A stretch of 64,000 nucleotides of DNA from Chelydra serpentina (GCA_037349315.1 JBAIAC010000007.1:4216001-4280000), one strand, 5' to 3'. Counted from the first letter of the stretch, positions 45,207 to 56,654 are shown. The notes: a model not told the origin generated them from the sequence alone. Program-made: numbers and translations.

Positions 45207-46280
45207 GTGAGGCAGCATGGCCTCATGGGTACAGCCCTGGACTGGGAGCCAGGAGAGCTGGGATCTATTCCTGTCTCTGCCACTGACCTGCTGTGTGTCC
45301 TGGGCAGTGGCGGATTATCCACTGGGTCAACAGTCTGGTGCCTGGGGGCCCTGCAAAAGTGGGCACCCCGACCCCTCTCCCCGGCTCTGCTCGCCCTGGG
45401 GGGCAGGAAGAAGAGGGCTTTGTCATTTCCATGCTGCCCCCCCCCCCCGGCATGTTTCGGCTCCTGGGGAGCTGCCTGCCTGTTTCCTCTACAACCATGA
45501 GTGCTGGAGGGCAGAGCAAGCGAGGTGGGAGGACGGGAGGGGATAGGGAAGAGAGAAGGGGATACATGGGTAGAGGGAAGCAGGAGCCCAGCATGGGGTC
45601 TCCTGGGCAGCAGCAGCCCCAGCAGGGAGGCTACCGCCGTAGAACCAGAGCAGTGACATCGCTGGTGCCAAAGTGACTGCCAGCAGCAGCTGGGGCTCCC
45701 CTGTGATGCCGTCCTGCCCCCCCATCCCCCCACCCCCCGCAGCCCAGGTACCCCACTGCAGGCTGGGAGAGAGAGCCAGTGAACCAAGGTGACTGGGACT
45801 GGCTTCAGCGTGCACATGGGCCTGCATGCATCTGTATGGGCTTGCTTTGCCCCCCCCCCCCCAATAGCAGTCAAACTAGGCCTATGGCCCCAGGACTGAG
45901 GAGCACTAGCTCCCTGCTGTGGCCTGGGGCCATGCCAGGGGGAGGGAGGACAGAGCTCCTCTGGTCCGGGGGCCACAGTGGGGGGCAGAATGGGGCTGAC
46001 CGTGTGTGGAACGGGGTGGGGTGGCAGGGGGAAGGAGCAGAATGGGGTGGGGCTGTGGGCTGGGCCACAGGTGGAAGGGGTGGGGAGGGGCACCCCACTT
46101 GCTCTAGCCCAGGGCCCCACAAAACCTTAATCTGCCTCTGGTCCTGGGCCGAGTCACTTTCCCTCTCTGTGTCTCAGTTTCCCCATCAGAGAAGGTCTGG
46201 TAACGTGTCTGTACAGCTCCTAGCACAATGGGGCCCTGCTCTATGACACGGGCTCCTAGGTGCTACGGTAATGTAAGATG
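45207..46280 (+). mobile_element. MIR-like SINE split by a hAT-like element
   Basis: The head and core start lie at 45207-45304 (ctggactgggagccaggaga, ctgtctctgccactgacctg, ctgtgtgtcctggg). The rest lies at 46141-46280 (gagtcactttccctctctgt, gtctcagtttccccatc, gtacagctcctagcacaatg, ctaggtgctacggtaatgta). Joining them across the insertion restores the normal MIR order. Confidence 0.85.
45305..46140. mobile_element. hAT-like non-autonomous element, CAGTGGCGGATTA family
   Basis: An 836-bp element with ends CAGTGGCGGATTA and TAATCTGCCTCTG, between perfect 8-bp duplications GTCCTGGG (45297-45304 and 46141-46148). The interior is GC-rich and low in complexity, with C tracts at 45438-45448 and 45851-45862. 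Open frames of up to 307 codons run through it on the minus strand, with others on the plus strand. They are proline- and serine-rich, overlap in several frames, and lack transposase motifs, so I do not call them genes. Confidence 0.9.
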
Positions 46281-47141
46281 CACTGCCAGTGTCGTGGGGG
46301 ACACGTCATGAGGACACACAGCCAGCAGAAATCTGTAGGAAAGAGAAATATACAAACCTAGATTCTGGGGAAGGCAGTGTCAGATAATCACTCCTTTGTG
46401 TCACACCTCCCATCTAAGGCTCTCAGAGGGCGTTCACAATATTAACCCATTCAGCCTTGCAATTCCCCTGCGAGGTAGTTGCTGATGGGATGTCCCTTCA
46501 TTTCCATCCTTCTCCATTCTCTCTATTCTGAGCAACAGATGCAAGCAGTGTAGGGACAGGCATCTATAAACAGGCATGCTGGTATTATAAGTGCTGTGTG
46601 AGGCAGACGGGGCTGAGTTTTCTGTTGGTCCTGTTGCATCCTGTATCTGTTCTGAGATAAAAAGCCCACTATATAGCAACTCATTAGGTCTTGTGCAGCA
46701 TCAGTGGTTAACAGTGTAATTAGTTACAGTGGCAAAGGGAGATTTTGCAGACCCAGGAGAAAGGATGTTAATCTCTTGGCATATCAGGGGACAACAAAGG
46801 TAGAACACGGCTTGTTAGAAAGAACAGCAGAAATATTACACTCTAGTAAGTGCCTAACAACTAAACACTGACCAGAGGGTGGTTGTGGCTATTGCTGGGA
46901 ATATGCAAAAGCACATATTTTAATTTCAGAAAATGCCTTGTAGTCTCAAGATAGTAAAACACCCATTGGAACTAAAGAAAATACCTCCTGTTTGTGGGCA
47001 GTTCAGTAGCCTGGGATTACCTGCAAAATTTTGCATCTAAGCTTACGGTACCTGACTCCGATCCCTGGTGTAGGAGAAAGAGACTTTTTAGTGAGGAGGG
47101 GCAAGGTGAACTATTTCTGATCAATAAAAATATGGCTGTTG
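46281..47141. other. No clear feature
   Basis: A weak MIR-like segment may lie at 46420-46620 (ccattcagccttgcaattcc). Otherwise unassigned. Confidence 0.35.
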
Positions 47142-47480
47142 TTTCCTGGCTGTGTGGACAGCACCTAGCACAATGGGGGCCTGATCTGGATGAGACCTCT
47201 AGGTGCTACCACAATATCCATGTTAAAGAATATCATTTGCATTTGTCTTCTTCAAAGTATTTTACAAACATTAATCCTTGCAACAGCCCAGTGATCATTA
47301 TACCCATTTTACAGATGGTAAAACTGAGATACCGAGATTAGGGGACTGATTAGAAGCCCATCAAGGTCAATGAAATCCTTTCCATTGGCTTCTGTGGATT
47401 TGGATCAGGTCCTAAGCGATTTGGCAAAGGACGATAGGGAATCAGTACTGGAGCCGTGATTAGGACTCAGGACGTCTTGG
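47142..47480. mobile_element. Two MIR-like pieces in opposite orientation
   Basis: 47142-47220 is a plus-strand tail (tgtggacagcacctagcaca, ctctaggtgctaccacaat). 47250-47480 is a minus-strand copy (tattttacaaacattaatcc, cccattttacagatggtaaa). They meet tail to tail. Confidence 0.65.
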
Positions 47481-48233
47481 CTACTGTGCTCAGCCTGTGA
47501 GAGTCCACCTAGAACAAATCCAAAGCATCCTCTGAAAGTTGGACACAACTCAAAGGCCTTCCTGGTTTGGGGCAGTAGTTAAAGCTGAAGGAACCAAAGC
47601 ACCACAAGAAAAGCTCTCTCTCCTTGCAATAGACCTCACTGGATTCGTGAGGAGCCAGGAATCTCATGAGAGCGTCTGTGTCTCTCACATTTCCAACCTA
47701 ATTTCCAGACCAAAGAGGTTCAAGGAAAGTTCAGCTATGCTCTGGGAAAACATTTGAACTTCAGAATGTTTGTGTGAACCGACTCTCTGAAGCTCACACT
47801 TCAATGCTCCTTAGCCAATAAGAGACCCAGTCCAGGACAGATATTGAGGTGACATGGCCGAATTGGTATTGGCTTCACAAGATAATGTAGCAATGCTGTA
47901 CATTACTGTGGTGACCCAGCAGGAGACCAGTGACAGGTAAGGAATGACCTTGCATTAACATGGTACATCCTGGACTCTCCTGCATGTTAAGAATGTCTAC
48001 TCTATTACATTCAGGCATATACACCCTGCTTATCACTGCCCCGGTATCTGGGGACCTCGTATTCCTTCTTAATTGTTTTAGATCTCGATACACAACCATT
48101 TATATGATTCTCTTAAAATTTTTAGAAGAGTGGCAGATGGGCTTTAAAGGGGCCGGTGAATCATATCATTGTCATAGCGGTATAAAAATAACAGAAAGTA
48201 TGCTGATCTTCTAGATACAGGGGCAGAAATTGG
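47481..48233. other. No recognisable feature
   Basis: About 750 bp without a named repeat or gene. Confidence 0.45.
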
Positions 48234-48525
48234 AGCCAGGATGGTCTTATGGTGCAAACAGTGGGTTGGGACTCACCAGGTCTGGGTTCAATTCTCAGCT
48301 CTGGAATGGGCTCCCTCTGGGACCTTAGCCAAGTCAGTGTGTGCCTCAGTTCCCCATCTTCTGCTTGTGTTTTCTCTTTCTCCTCTCCCTTTATACGACT
48401 GCTGTACTCAGATGGTGAGCTCTTCAAGATAGGCACTGTTTCTCATTGCGTACATGTACAGCACCAAGCACAATGCCAACGGGGGCTTCCAAGTGCTACC
48501 CTAATACAGATTAATAATAATGAAC
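48234..48525 (+). mobile_element. MIR-like SINE, nearly full length
   Basis: The head is ggatggtcttatggtgcaaa with a box-B-like gggttcaattctcagct. The core is gtgtgcctcagttccccatc. The tail is gtacatgtacagcaccaagc with caagtgctaccctaataca and a short AT-rich end. Confidence 0.75.
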
Positions 48526-50609
48526 TTCTTACAATATGACACGTTCCTGCAACGTAACTGAGGGCATTTACAACATTCCACAGGAGATCATCATCTGAGC
48601 AGATGTGAAAATGTGGCAGTGGAGTGATCTCACTGCATGAATTCCTGTTTCTGCCCGAGTTCTTCTCTCTTCTGGGATCTCAGACGTGAATGACACTAGC
48701 TGCTACCTGCACAGGATCTCTACAGCAGCAGTTGAACAACAGCATGAAGCAGCATTATCTTGCTGTGGATCTTGCTGTGGATCAAGAGCCGGTGAGATGC
48801 TCAGGAACTTTTGCTTCGCTGTGGACCAGGTTATTTCCGTGAGTTTTGCCCTTGGAACCTCCTAGCCTCTGAGATGATACAATCTTTTTAAAAGTATGCA
48901 AGAGTCTAAATTCAGCAAAAGAGCTAACCAGACAGGCTTCCACCTTCCATCTCCCCTCCCATAAATAGCTGGACCTGGTTTTACCCACAGCGCTGCGTGT
49001 AGGGGATGGGTGGCTTAGATAACATCGTGGAGATGAGGGCTGGACTGGCCAGCATTAGGGTGAATCAACCAGACTTGGATACATTTAATGTAACCAGGCC
49101 TATGTCAGAATATTTAAATATTTGCTGTGTTCAGAAGGTTCAGGTGGTGTTAGCTATTAATCCATCAGAACATCAGGTAGTCAGAGGATACGTAAGAAAG
49201 CTCTGCACTCTCTTCTTGTATCTTACATCATCAAGAACCATCACTACAAACCTGCAGGAGCAGGACTGGATACTTAAAGTCAGCCTCTGGGTGGGCTTTT
49301 CAAGAGCTCTCTGCATTGGCCTAACTCTGCGCCCAGGGAAGCCAAGGGCCGATTCATCATTAACGTCTAAGGGAGCCAAGTCAGGCCAGCACGGAGGGCT
49401 TTTGAACACTCCCACCCCAGAGTTTTCCCATTGAACGAATGACCAATGAGCTGCAAGCAAAAGGCACAACACATGTTGGCTCTCAAAAATGAACAGGAAA
49501 GCTGAGCACAAATATTTAGTGATTTACTTGCCTTGCCTTGGTGCTATTCTTCTTCCAGGCAGCAGGGAGAAACACCCCCATATTCCACAGTAGTTAACAT
49601 CTTTCTTTTATGATTTGTTGGGCCACAACCAAGACCAGCTCCCCAAGAGACCACGACAAGAGAGAGAACCATTGGACAATGAGTTGTCTCCTTTGTCATT
49701 TCTGCTGCCAGAGGCTTGAGGGTGAGTTCCCAAGACAGCACGAGATTGCGAGGCCCAAAAAGTGAAGGGCTGCAAGCACTCCGTGGCATTGCTCGTATCT
49801 GAAGCCAGCCTGTGTGGTGGATATTGGGATTATTAGCCATTAAAACACAAAACAGAGTGAAAGCCAGGCTGGATCCAGCCTTGTGATCTGAATGCACAGT
49901 GTTGGCGTGTGTTACAATAGCACAACCATAACACGTGCATGTCCAACCAGGAAATGGGCAACTCACTAGAGGAGAAGGAAGAGAAACACTTCATGCTAGA
50001 CATAAGTAGATAAATAGCCTCTCTGACGGGTTGCATTTCCTCCATTTCCACCTAAAAATGGTGTGTTGTGTCTCAGCGGCATTTCCTGACACCAACCAGC
50101 CTCTGGTAGCTATAGAAACTTGAAACAAAGCTACTGTAACAAAAATATTCTTGTTATGCATTTCCTTCTCCAGTGGTGTGCAGCTTCCCTCCTGCACGCA
50201 CCAACGCCAGCCCAAGCAGCTAAGGATAAAACCGGCAGAACCCCCCGAATCAGACCTTCTCCTTGGTTCACATTTTTAGATGACTTGCAGCAAGTAACTT
50301 TATGTCTGAACCACAAACTGGGAAAAACAGTAACAGAACAGACTAAATCAGCAGGGCGATATCAGTCCTGTCCATTGCTCAGGCGTGTGGGAGACAATTT
50401 TCTTCTGAATGTTACTATCCATGTTACTATCCTAATTGGAACAATATCTATGCTTAGATACTGTGGCAATGGGTTTTTCACTAGCACCCAAGATAAACAG
50501 ATGGATGCTCAGCAGAAGGGAAGCTATTGCTGAGTGCAGGGAGAGGCAGAGCCAGAGGAGGACAGGGAATGCCAATAGTAGATTTGTAAGTGGAATCCTG
50601 TATCTTAGT
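48526..50609. other. No recognisable feature
   Basis: About 2.1 kb. The 142-codon frame at 49006-49434 and the minus-strand frames at 49173-49966 overlap each other and show no domain. One cannot exclude a lineage-specific exon, but nothing supports it. Confidence 0.4.
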
Positions 50610-51704
50610 CCTCAATGCAAGGGGATGGACAAACCTATTATCAGGTGGTTGCACAACTGGTTTTCAAATGGTACTCAGAGTAATTATCAATGGTTCACAA
50701 TCAAGCTGGAAGAGCCTATTGAGTGGGGTTTTGCAAGGATCTACCCTGGGTCTGGTTCTGTTCAATATCTTCATGAATGATTTGGATAATGGCATGGAGA
50801 GGACACTTATAAAATTTGCAGACACTACCAAGCTGGGAGGGGTTGCAAGTGCTTTGGAGGATAGGCTTTTAACTCAAAATGATCTGGACAAACTGGAGAA
50901 ATGGTCTGAAGTAAACAGGATGAAATTCAATAAGGCAAATATAACGTACTCCACTTAGGAAGGAACAATCAGTTGCACACATACAAAATGGGAAATGACT
51001 GCCTTGGAAGGAGTACTGTGGAAAGGGATCTGGGGGTCATAGTGAACCACAAGCTAAATATGAGTCAATAGTGTAACACTGTTGCAAAAAAGCAAACGTC
51101 ATTCTGGGGTGTATTAGTAGGAGTGTTGTAAGCAAGACACGAGAAATAATTTTTCTACTTTACTCAGCACTGATAAGGCCTCAGCTGGAATATTGTGTCC
51201 AGTTCTGGGCACCACACTTGGGGAAAGATTTGGACAAATTAGAGAAATTCCAGAGGAGAGCAACAAAAATGATTAAAGGTCTAGAAAACATGACCTCTGA
51301 GGGAAGATTGAAAGAATTAGGGTTTGTTTAGTCTGGAGACGAGAAGACTGAGAGGGGACATGATAACAGTTTTCAAGTACATAAAAGGTTGTTACAAGGA
51401 GGAGGAAGAAAAATTGTTCTCCTTAACCTGTGAGGATAGGACAAGAAGCAATGGGCTTAAATTGCAGCAAGGGTGGTTTAGGTTGGACATTAGGAAAAAC
51501 TTCTTAACTATCAGAGTGGTTAAGCACTGGAATAAATTGCCTGGGGAGGTTATGGAATCTCCATCATTGGAGATTTTTAAGAGCAGGTTAGACAAACACC
51601 TGTCAGAGAGATGGTCTACATAATACATAGTCCTGCCTTGAGTGCAGGGGACTGGACTAGATGGCCTATCAAAGTCCCTTCCAGTCCTACATTCCTCTGA
51701 TTCT
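50610..51704 (+). mobile_element. CR1 LINE, longest copy, with RT remnants
   Basis: About 1.1 kb of 5'-truncated CR1. One frame (to the stop near 50956) shows the end of the reverse transcriptase: GVLQGSTLGLVLFNIFMNDL, then LIKFADTTKLGGVA, where the catalytic pair expected as FADD reads FADT. Later frames give [31 protein letters not shown] and VVKHWNKLPGEVMESPS. The 3' end is gtgcaggggactggactaga and ends near attcctctgattctgtg. Several stops and a frameshift make it dead. Its tail belongs to the subfamily seen at 54054-54128, not that of 24621-25080. Confidence 0.9.
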
Positions 51705-53047
51705 GTGTGGTCCAGGACACAAGGGATCCACTCTCTGAATCAGCATGGCTCATGCCCTGTCTCCTTTACCATGCAGGTTTTAGAATGGTCAGTTAGCATC
51801 AACACATTGCCCCAGCAACAACCTCAACGCTGATGTGGAAGGATCATCTCTGGTGAGGAGCGGGTGATTGCCGCTCCAAGTTCACTGTATCCTTCCTTTC
51901 TTTGCTGAGACTATCAACAAGGATACCGATTGTGGCAGTGGTTTTTGTGATATGGAATCAAACTGAGACCATCAGCTCACTTCTTGTAGGCACTGAACTT
52001 GTAATATTTGGTTAGCAATGTACCTGTCAACCCTCTAGGACCCAGAGGCAGGACAATGACGCAAACAGAGGGTACACAGGAGAATTGTCAGCATGTGCCG
52101 TGTATATTATTGTGGAAGGAACATTCTTGTGTGTGCTCAAAGATCTATTTGGTTTTAAAATAAGGGGCAGCTGATAAATTTGTTCACTCCGGAATTTGAG
52201 TTGGTTGAGCTACAGATGAAAGGCAAAACATCCAATAACCAATCCCATGAGCTATCCATGTTTCCTCTTTCAAGCACTCATCCTGGATCTTAACATCCTG
52301 TTTTGCTCTGCGCGTTCTGTGAGAATTAGCATGTTAGTGAGATAATCTGTCCCTTTTTGCTCAGTGAGGAGACATGGCAAATCCGTTCTGGCTTATGTTC
52401 CTTATGAATCTGACTTCAAGGCTGCATTGGCGGATGTAGATATTGCTTTCTTTGAGTAAGATACAGCCGTATCAGTTTGAACCACAAAAGGTTGCAGCTC
52501 CCTCCAGAACCCAGTTAGACTCTTGGGGAGCATTAGAGGGATACGAGGATGACAGACGGCTGAAAGATGCCAATTAATTGTAAGTAAACAACATGTTCTG
52601 TTGTTTGATTTCGAGGCGGGAGGAAGGCAACAGAAGAAGACAAAACACCAAGCATACAGATTAGTCTTCTCTTGATCTCCTGTGTAGATACATGATAAAT
52701 TGTAGTGTCACTTTCACAGTGCTCTAGTTAAGAGTCACTTTTGGCTGCATTGTTTCACTCTGTCATTTTGAAGCCGCTTCAGGCAGAAATGTGGCGTGCC
52801 TGGGTTTAGCACAACAATATATTTTTCTCCTGGAAATTTGTTAAAGGGGATGGGGGGGCGGGGGCTGCAGCTGTTTTGTTAGAACAAATGGGAGGAAAAA
52901 TGGATGTTCGATGGCTTAGTAAAGAATAACCCGCCACTCTCATTATTAAGTTCATGAAGTCCACAAAGGACCTTGCTATGGCAATCATTTAACCTGGGAA
53001 ATGCTCAGATATACACTGATAGATCCCAGAACAAAACACTAAGATAC
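51705..53047. other. No recognisable feature
   Basis: About 1.3 kb of unassigned, moderately AT-rich DNA. A G tract lies near 52850-52865. No gene. Confidence 0.45.
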
Positions 53048-53142
53048 TAGACCAGATCCTTAGCTGATATAAACAGGCTTAGATCTACTGAAGCCAATGG
53101 AGTTACACCAGTTGACACCATCTGAGGATCCAGACCACTAAC
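53048..53142. repeat. Short palindromic amniote repeat
   Basis: The arm gaccagatccttagctgatataaac faces gttacaccagttgacaccatctgagg in degenerate inverted form, with ctactgaagccaatggag between. Related arms occur at 42967 and perhaps 31804. Confidence 0.5.
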
Positions 53143-53439
53143 CCTAAGTCCTGTTTACTACCATATGTACCACTTCAGACCTAAATTACGCAGCCAGGCT
53201 CTTTAGTTTCTGAGGCACAACCGCACTAATGTCTGCAGTGCATAGAGAATTATGTGGCAATATTAATTTTATTCTAAAAAGGTACCACACAGTGAAAATA
53301 CACGGTCTGTTTGTTCTGTAGCAAAGCAGACCACTCCTGCATTGCTTCTGCTGAGCCGCTCTTGGGGGACACGACATTAGGAACTGAGCGCTGAGGGGGA
53401 AGAATTCCTAAATCACATCAGAGTGGAGTTCTGGATTAT

Positions 53440-53880
53440 TGGTGGGTGACATTTTTCACACACAACTTTTTTCGGTGAAAAATGCTGATTCGGTTTCACT
53501 GAAACATTCTGCGAGTTTGTGTCCATTTCACCAAATTGTTTCGGTCAGAAAAAAAAAATCTTAAAAAAAAAAAAAAATCCTGAAAAATCGAAGCATTTCA
53601 TTTTGACATTTTGGAAACAAAATGGTTCCGATGTTTTGGTTCAAAACATTCTGTTTTTCTTCAATTTCATGTAAAAAAATCAGAAATGTTAAAAAATGGT
53701 GAAACTCTAAATGAAACGGTTCAATTGACCCAAAAATGTGGAGTTTTTTTTTTGGGGGGGGGGGGGGGGAGTTGTACTTTTAGATTCATCAAAAAAATTA
53801 AAAAATTCCATTTTTGGTTAAACCTGAAAATTTTTTCCCTGGGTTTTTTTTTTTTTTTTTTTTTTTTTCCAGAATTGCCA
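53440..53880. repeat. A/T-rich degenerate repeat with homopolymer tracts
   Basis: Repeated variants of ttttcggtgaaaaatg and aaaatggttccgatg, plus A, G and T tracts (53549-53577, 53754-53769, 53845-53868). It resembles the flanks of 41053-41360 and may be the same class of old foldback DNA element. Confidence 0.45.
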
Positions 53881-53899
53881 GCGAACTGAGGAACCCATA

Positions 53900-54019
53900 G
53901 GGTGACAAGATGTCCCGATTTTATAGGGACAGTCCAGATTTTTGGGTCTTTTTCTTATATAGGCTGCTATTACCCCCCACCCCCTGTCCTGATTTTTCAC
54001 ACTTGCTGTCTGGTCACCC
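53900..54019 (-). mobile_element. Tc1/mariner-like MITE, copy 3
   Basis: A 120-bp element between TA dinucleotides (53898-53899 and 54020-54021). It is the reverse orientation of 21906-22025, beginning GGGTGACAAGATGTCCCGAT and ending TCTGGTCACCC. Confidence 0.9.
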
Positions 54020-54053
54020 TACGTTAGTCACCCAGCTCCACTCAGGATGTTCA

Positions 54054-54128
54054 TAGAGTCATAGAACTGGAAGGGACCTCAAGAGGTCATCTAGTCCAGT
54101 CCCCTGTACTCAAGGCAGCACTAAGTAT
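54054..54128 (-). mobile_element. CR1 LINE 3' tail
   Basis: The plus strand reads catagagtcatagaactgga, cctcaagaggtcatctagtc and cagtcccctgtactcaaggc. It is the reverse complement of the tail at 51640-51704 (tgcaggggactggactagat). Confidence 0.8.
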
Positions 54129-54208
54129 TGTATGTTAGCTTCGTCCTCCTACAAGCTTCTCCTATTCTTCACAAGACAGGCCTTCTGCTCTTGCAGCCGT
54201 CCGAGGGT

Positions 54209-54430
54209 GTGTCTAAACTGCAGTCTGTGGTGTGAGTAGACATACCCACGCTAGCTTTACCTGTGCTTGCATAGCTAAAAATAACAGGGACGATGTGGCA
54301 AAACGGGGTTCATCATGGGCCACCCTGCGTGCTTCTACATCTGCGTCTACACTGCTGCCTCTACACTGCTATTTCTAGCTGTGCTAGCCTGGGTAAAACT
54401 AGCATCGATACGTCGACTCGAGCTGCAGTC
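54209..54430. mobile_element. Foldback MITE
   Basis: The left arm (ctgcagtctgtggtg, acccacgctagctttacc, gcttgcatagctaaaaataa) is matched in reverse by the right arm (tatttctagctgtgctagcc, gggtaaaactagcatcgat, gagctgcagtc). Target duplication is unclear. Confidence 0.65.
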
Positions 54431-54601
54431 CCTCCTCGGATTGCCGCACGGGAGTTCGGACGGGGCAGGTTTGCTCTCGTTTTTGCTGCTGTTCTGAATT
54501 GTACACGATCTGCCTTTCGTTGCTTGTCTTTCAAAGAGCAGCGAGGTTATGTAGGCCCCATGAAGGGCAGCGTGAGAGGCTTGAAGGTGATGCATCCCTT
54601 T

Positions 54602-54776
54602 GGGGAGGGATAGCTCAGTGGTTTGAGAATTGGCCTGCTAAACCCAGGGTTGTGAGTTCAGTCCTTGAGGGGGCCATTTAGGGATCTGGGGCAAAAATTG
54701 GGGCTTGGTCCTGCTTTGAGCAGGGGGTTGGACTAGATGACCTACTAAGGTCCCTTCCAACCCTGAGATTCTATGA
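54602..54776 (+). mobile_element. Turtle tRNA-derived SINE with CR1-like tail, copy 3
   Basis: The head ggggagggatagctcagtgg has box A, ttgtgagttcagtccttgag is the box B region with one change, and the CR1-type end follows to gagattctatgac. It closely matches 34181-34360. Confidence 0.95.
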
Positions 54777-54824
54777 CTAAGCTAATGCAGGGATTCAGGA
54801 GACAGATGGTGTAATGGCGGAGGA

Positions 54825-55092
54825 AGGGTGTGTCTACACTGCGATAAAAGAGCTGTGACATGGCTGCAGCTGACCGGGGTCAGCTGACTTGGGCTCTGGG
54901 GCTATACAATTGCAGTGTGGACATTCAGGCTGGGGCTGGAGCTTGGGCTCTGAGACCCTGCAATGGGGTGTGTCTCAGAGCCCGGGCCCATGCCCAAGCG
55001 TGTACACTGCAGTTTTTAGTCCTGCGAGCCCCAGTCAGCTGACCTGGGCTCTGAGACTCATCACTGCGGGGGTTTTTATCAGTGTCGACCTC
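54825..55092. mobile_element. Foldback MITE with TCTACACTG ends
   Basis: The start gtgtgtctacactgcgataaaag pairs with the end tttttatcagtgtcgacctc. Inner repeats gtcagctgacttgggctctg and gtcagctgacctgggctctg lie in direct order, while cttgggctctgagaccctg faces tgtctcagagcccgggc. Confidence 0.65.
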
Positions 55093-55682
55093 CCCAAAGG
55101 TGGCTGGGCCATACATTCTGGGTGGACTGAAGGAGGAGAGAGGAGGCGTGTAGAATGACCAAGACCTGGGCAAGAGAGAAAGATGTGACAGGGCGTAGCG
55201 GGCGACTGGATATGGGGGAATGACGGCAACCGGTCAAAGACGAGGCGAAGTTTGCGAGATGGGAATGAGAGCAGAGCTGTGCACATAACAAGTGGTTCAG
55301 TCAGAGGCTTGCGGTATGTTACTTGGCTCGAGGCTATTGTAGCGCTGCAGGCAGCGGCTGTGTGAATATAGAGAATCCCTTTGGGGTCTTGTACGGCTGC
55401 ACTTTTACTCGATCCCGGCAAAAAGAAGCTGCTCAAAACCCTGCTCTTGTTCTCCCTGTCCACAGGAGCCTCGTGAGCTTTTTCTTTTAGCGCGCGGTGA
55501 GGGGGAAGGCGGGTCGCGCCACGTCCCTGGAAGAAAAGGAACGCCCTGGCGGACAACAGTTCCGAAAATCTCTCTGAGCTTCGGGTCTCTTCATTTGAAA
55601 CCGGTTGAGACGCGCGTTCCCCAAGGCGGCTACACTGCATTTAAAGAGGAGGGAAGAATTTAAAATGCAGGGCTCGAATGTG
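55093..55682. other. No recognisable feature
   Basis: About 590 bp. A 201-codon minus-strand frame (55035-55640) begins in the neighbouring MITE and has no domain. Not called. Confidence 0.4.
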
Positions 55683-56236
55683 AGATACAAGGTGGGCGAG
55701 GTAAAGCTTTTATTGGACCAACTTCTGTTGGGGAGAGGGCAGAGGTGAAAGTAAGCCGGTGCGGTCTGGTACGGCGTACCGGCAAGAGGCAGTACGCCGT
55801 GCCGGATCGTACCGGCTTCCCCGGCGGTGATTTAAAGGGCCTGGCACTCCAGCTGCTGGGGGAGCCCAGGCCCTTTAAATCCCCACCAGAGCCCCAGGGC
55901 TCTAGCAGGGATTTAAAATGCTCGGAGCTCTGCGGTGGCCGAAGCCCCGGGGCCTTTAATTTGCTCCGGGGCTCCCAGCCGCCTCTGCAGCTGGTAGCTC
56001 CGGGGTGATTTAAAGGCCCCGGGGCTCCCAGCCAGAGTCCCGGGGCCTTTAAAGCGCCTCTTCCGGTCGAGGCCACGCCTCTTCCGGTCGAGGCCACGCC
56101 CCCACCCAGGAGTCCGGCGTACCGGTAAGTCCTGTAAGTTACTTTCACCCCTGTGAGAGGGACAAGCTTTCGAGCCACATAGAGCTCTTCTGTGGGTCGT
56201 ATCCTGGGACCCACACAGTTACAACAACACAGCATA
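55683..56236 (+). mobile_element. Unclassified interspersed repeat split by a hAT-like element
   Basis: The left part agatacaaggtgggcgaggt, cttttattggaccaacttct stops at 55739. The right part resumes with gacaagctttcgagccacat and agagctcttctgtgggtcg. It is followed by tatcctgggacccacacagt and tacaacaacacagcatag, which is the inverted form of this repeat family's usual start. The motifs parallel those of the repeat at 43444-43878, so the two are probably related families. Confidence 0.65.
55740..56153. mobile_element. hAT-like element, CAGAGGTGAAAGTAA family
   Basis: A 414-bp element with ends CAGAGGTGAAAGTAA and TTACTTTCACCCCTG, flanked by GGAGAGGG (55732-55739) and TGAGAGGG (56154-56161), seven of eight identical. 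The inside repeats gatttaaagggcc-type modules (ggtgatttaaagggcctggc, gtgatttaaaggccccgggg), as does 18670-19356. A second repeat, cgaggccacgcc, occurs twice near 56069-56101. No transposase. Confidence 0.85.
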
Positions 56237-56334
56237 GGTCATTTAACCACAGCCCTGTATGGGGCACAGTGCAGAACGGCACCTCTCTGATCCTGCTGGC
56301 AGTATTATCTATTTATCATTTGTATTACAGTAAA

Positions 56335-56566
56335 CCCGCCCCCACCCCACTGAGATCAGGGGCCCATTGTGCTGGGTATTGCACATCCACATAGAAATAG
56401 ATAGTCCCTGCCCCAAAGAGCTTGCAATGTAAAAAGACAAGATGGCCTAAGGATGGATGGAAAGTTGGCCCAGTGGCTAGTGCGCTACCCTACAATTTAT
56501 TAGACCCAGGTTCTAGCCCCTGCTCTGTCACATCTTCCTATGTGATCTTGGGCAAATCACTTAGGG
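56335..56566. mobile_element. MIR-like SINE pieces, opposite orientations
   Basis: 56335-56455 is a minus-strand tail (ggcccattgtgctgggtatt, tagtccctgccccaaagagc). 56462-56566 is a plus-strand head and core start (ggcccagtggctagtgcgct, cccaggttctagcccctgct, ttgggcaaatcacttaggg). The hAT-like MITE at 56567 cuts the second piece. Confidence 0.65.
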
Positions 56567-56654
56567 CAGTGTTTCTCAATGACTGGTCCCTGAGATCTAC
56601 CTGACACAGTTTAGGAAGGCAGCAAGCCAGTATCCAAAAGGTTGAGAAACATGG
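56567..56654. mobile_element. Small hAT-like MITE, CAGTGTTTCTCAA family
   Basis: An 88-bp element with ends CAGTGTTTCTCAA and TTGAGAAACATGG, flanked by ACTTAGGG (56559-56566) and ACTTCGGA (56655-56662), six of eight identical. This end sequence is familiar from hAT elements of many vertebrates. Confidence 0.65.

Noticed and set aside
45197..46120. 307-codon minus-strand open frame
   Set aside because: It lies almost wholly inside a hAT-like element, is proline- and serine-rich from C/G tracts, overlaps long frames on the plus strand, and has no transposase or other domain.
49006..49434. 142-codon plus-strand frame as a gene
   Set aside because: A minus-strand frame of similar length overlaps it, with no splice context and no recognised domain. 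Left uncalled.
55035..55640. 201-codon minus-strand frame
   Set aside because: It runs into a foldback MITE and lacks any recognised motif.
55660..56235. 191-codon minus-strand frame
   Set aside because: It spans a hAT-like element and its host repeat; repeated residues come from the repeated cgaggccacgcc motif and GC-rich modules.
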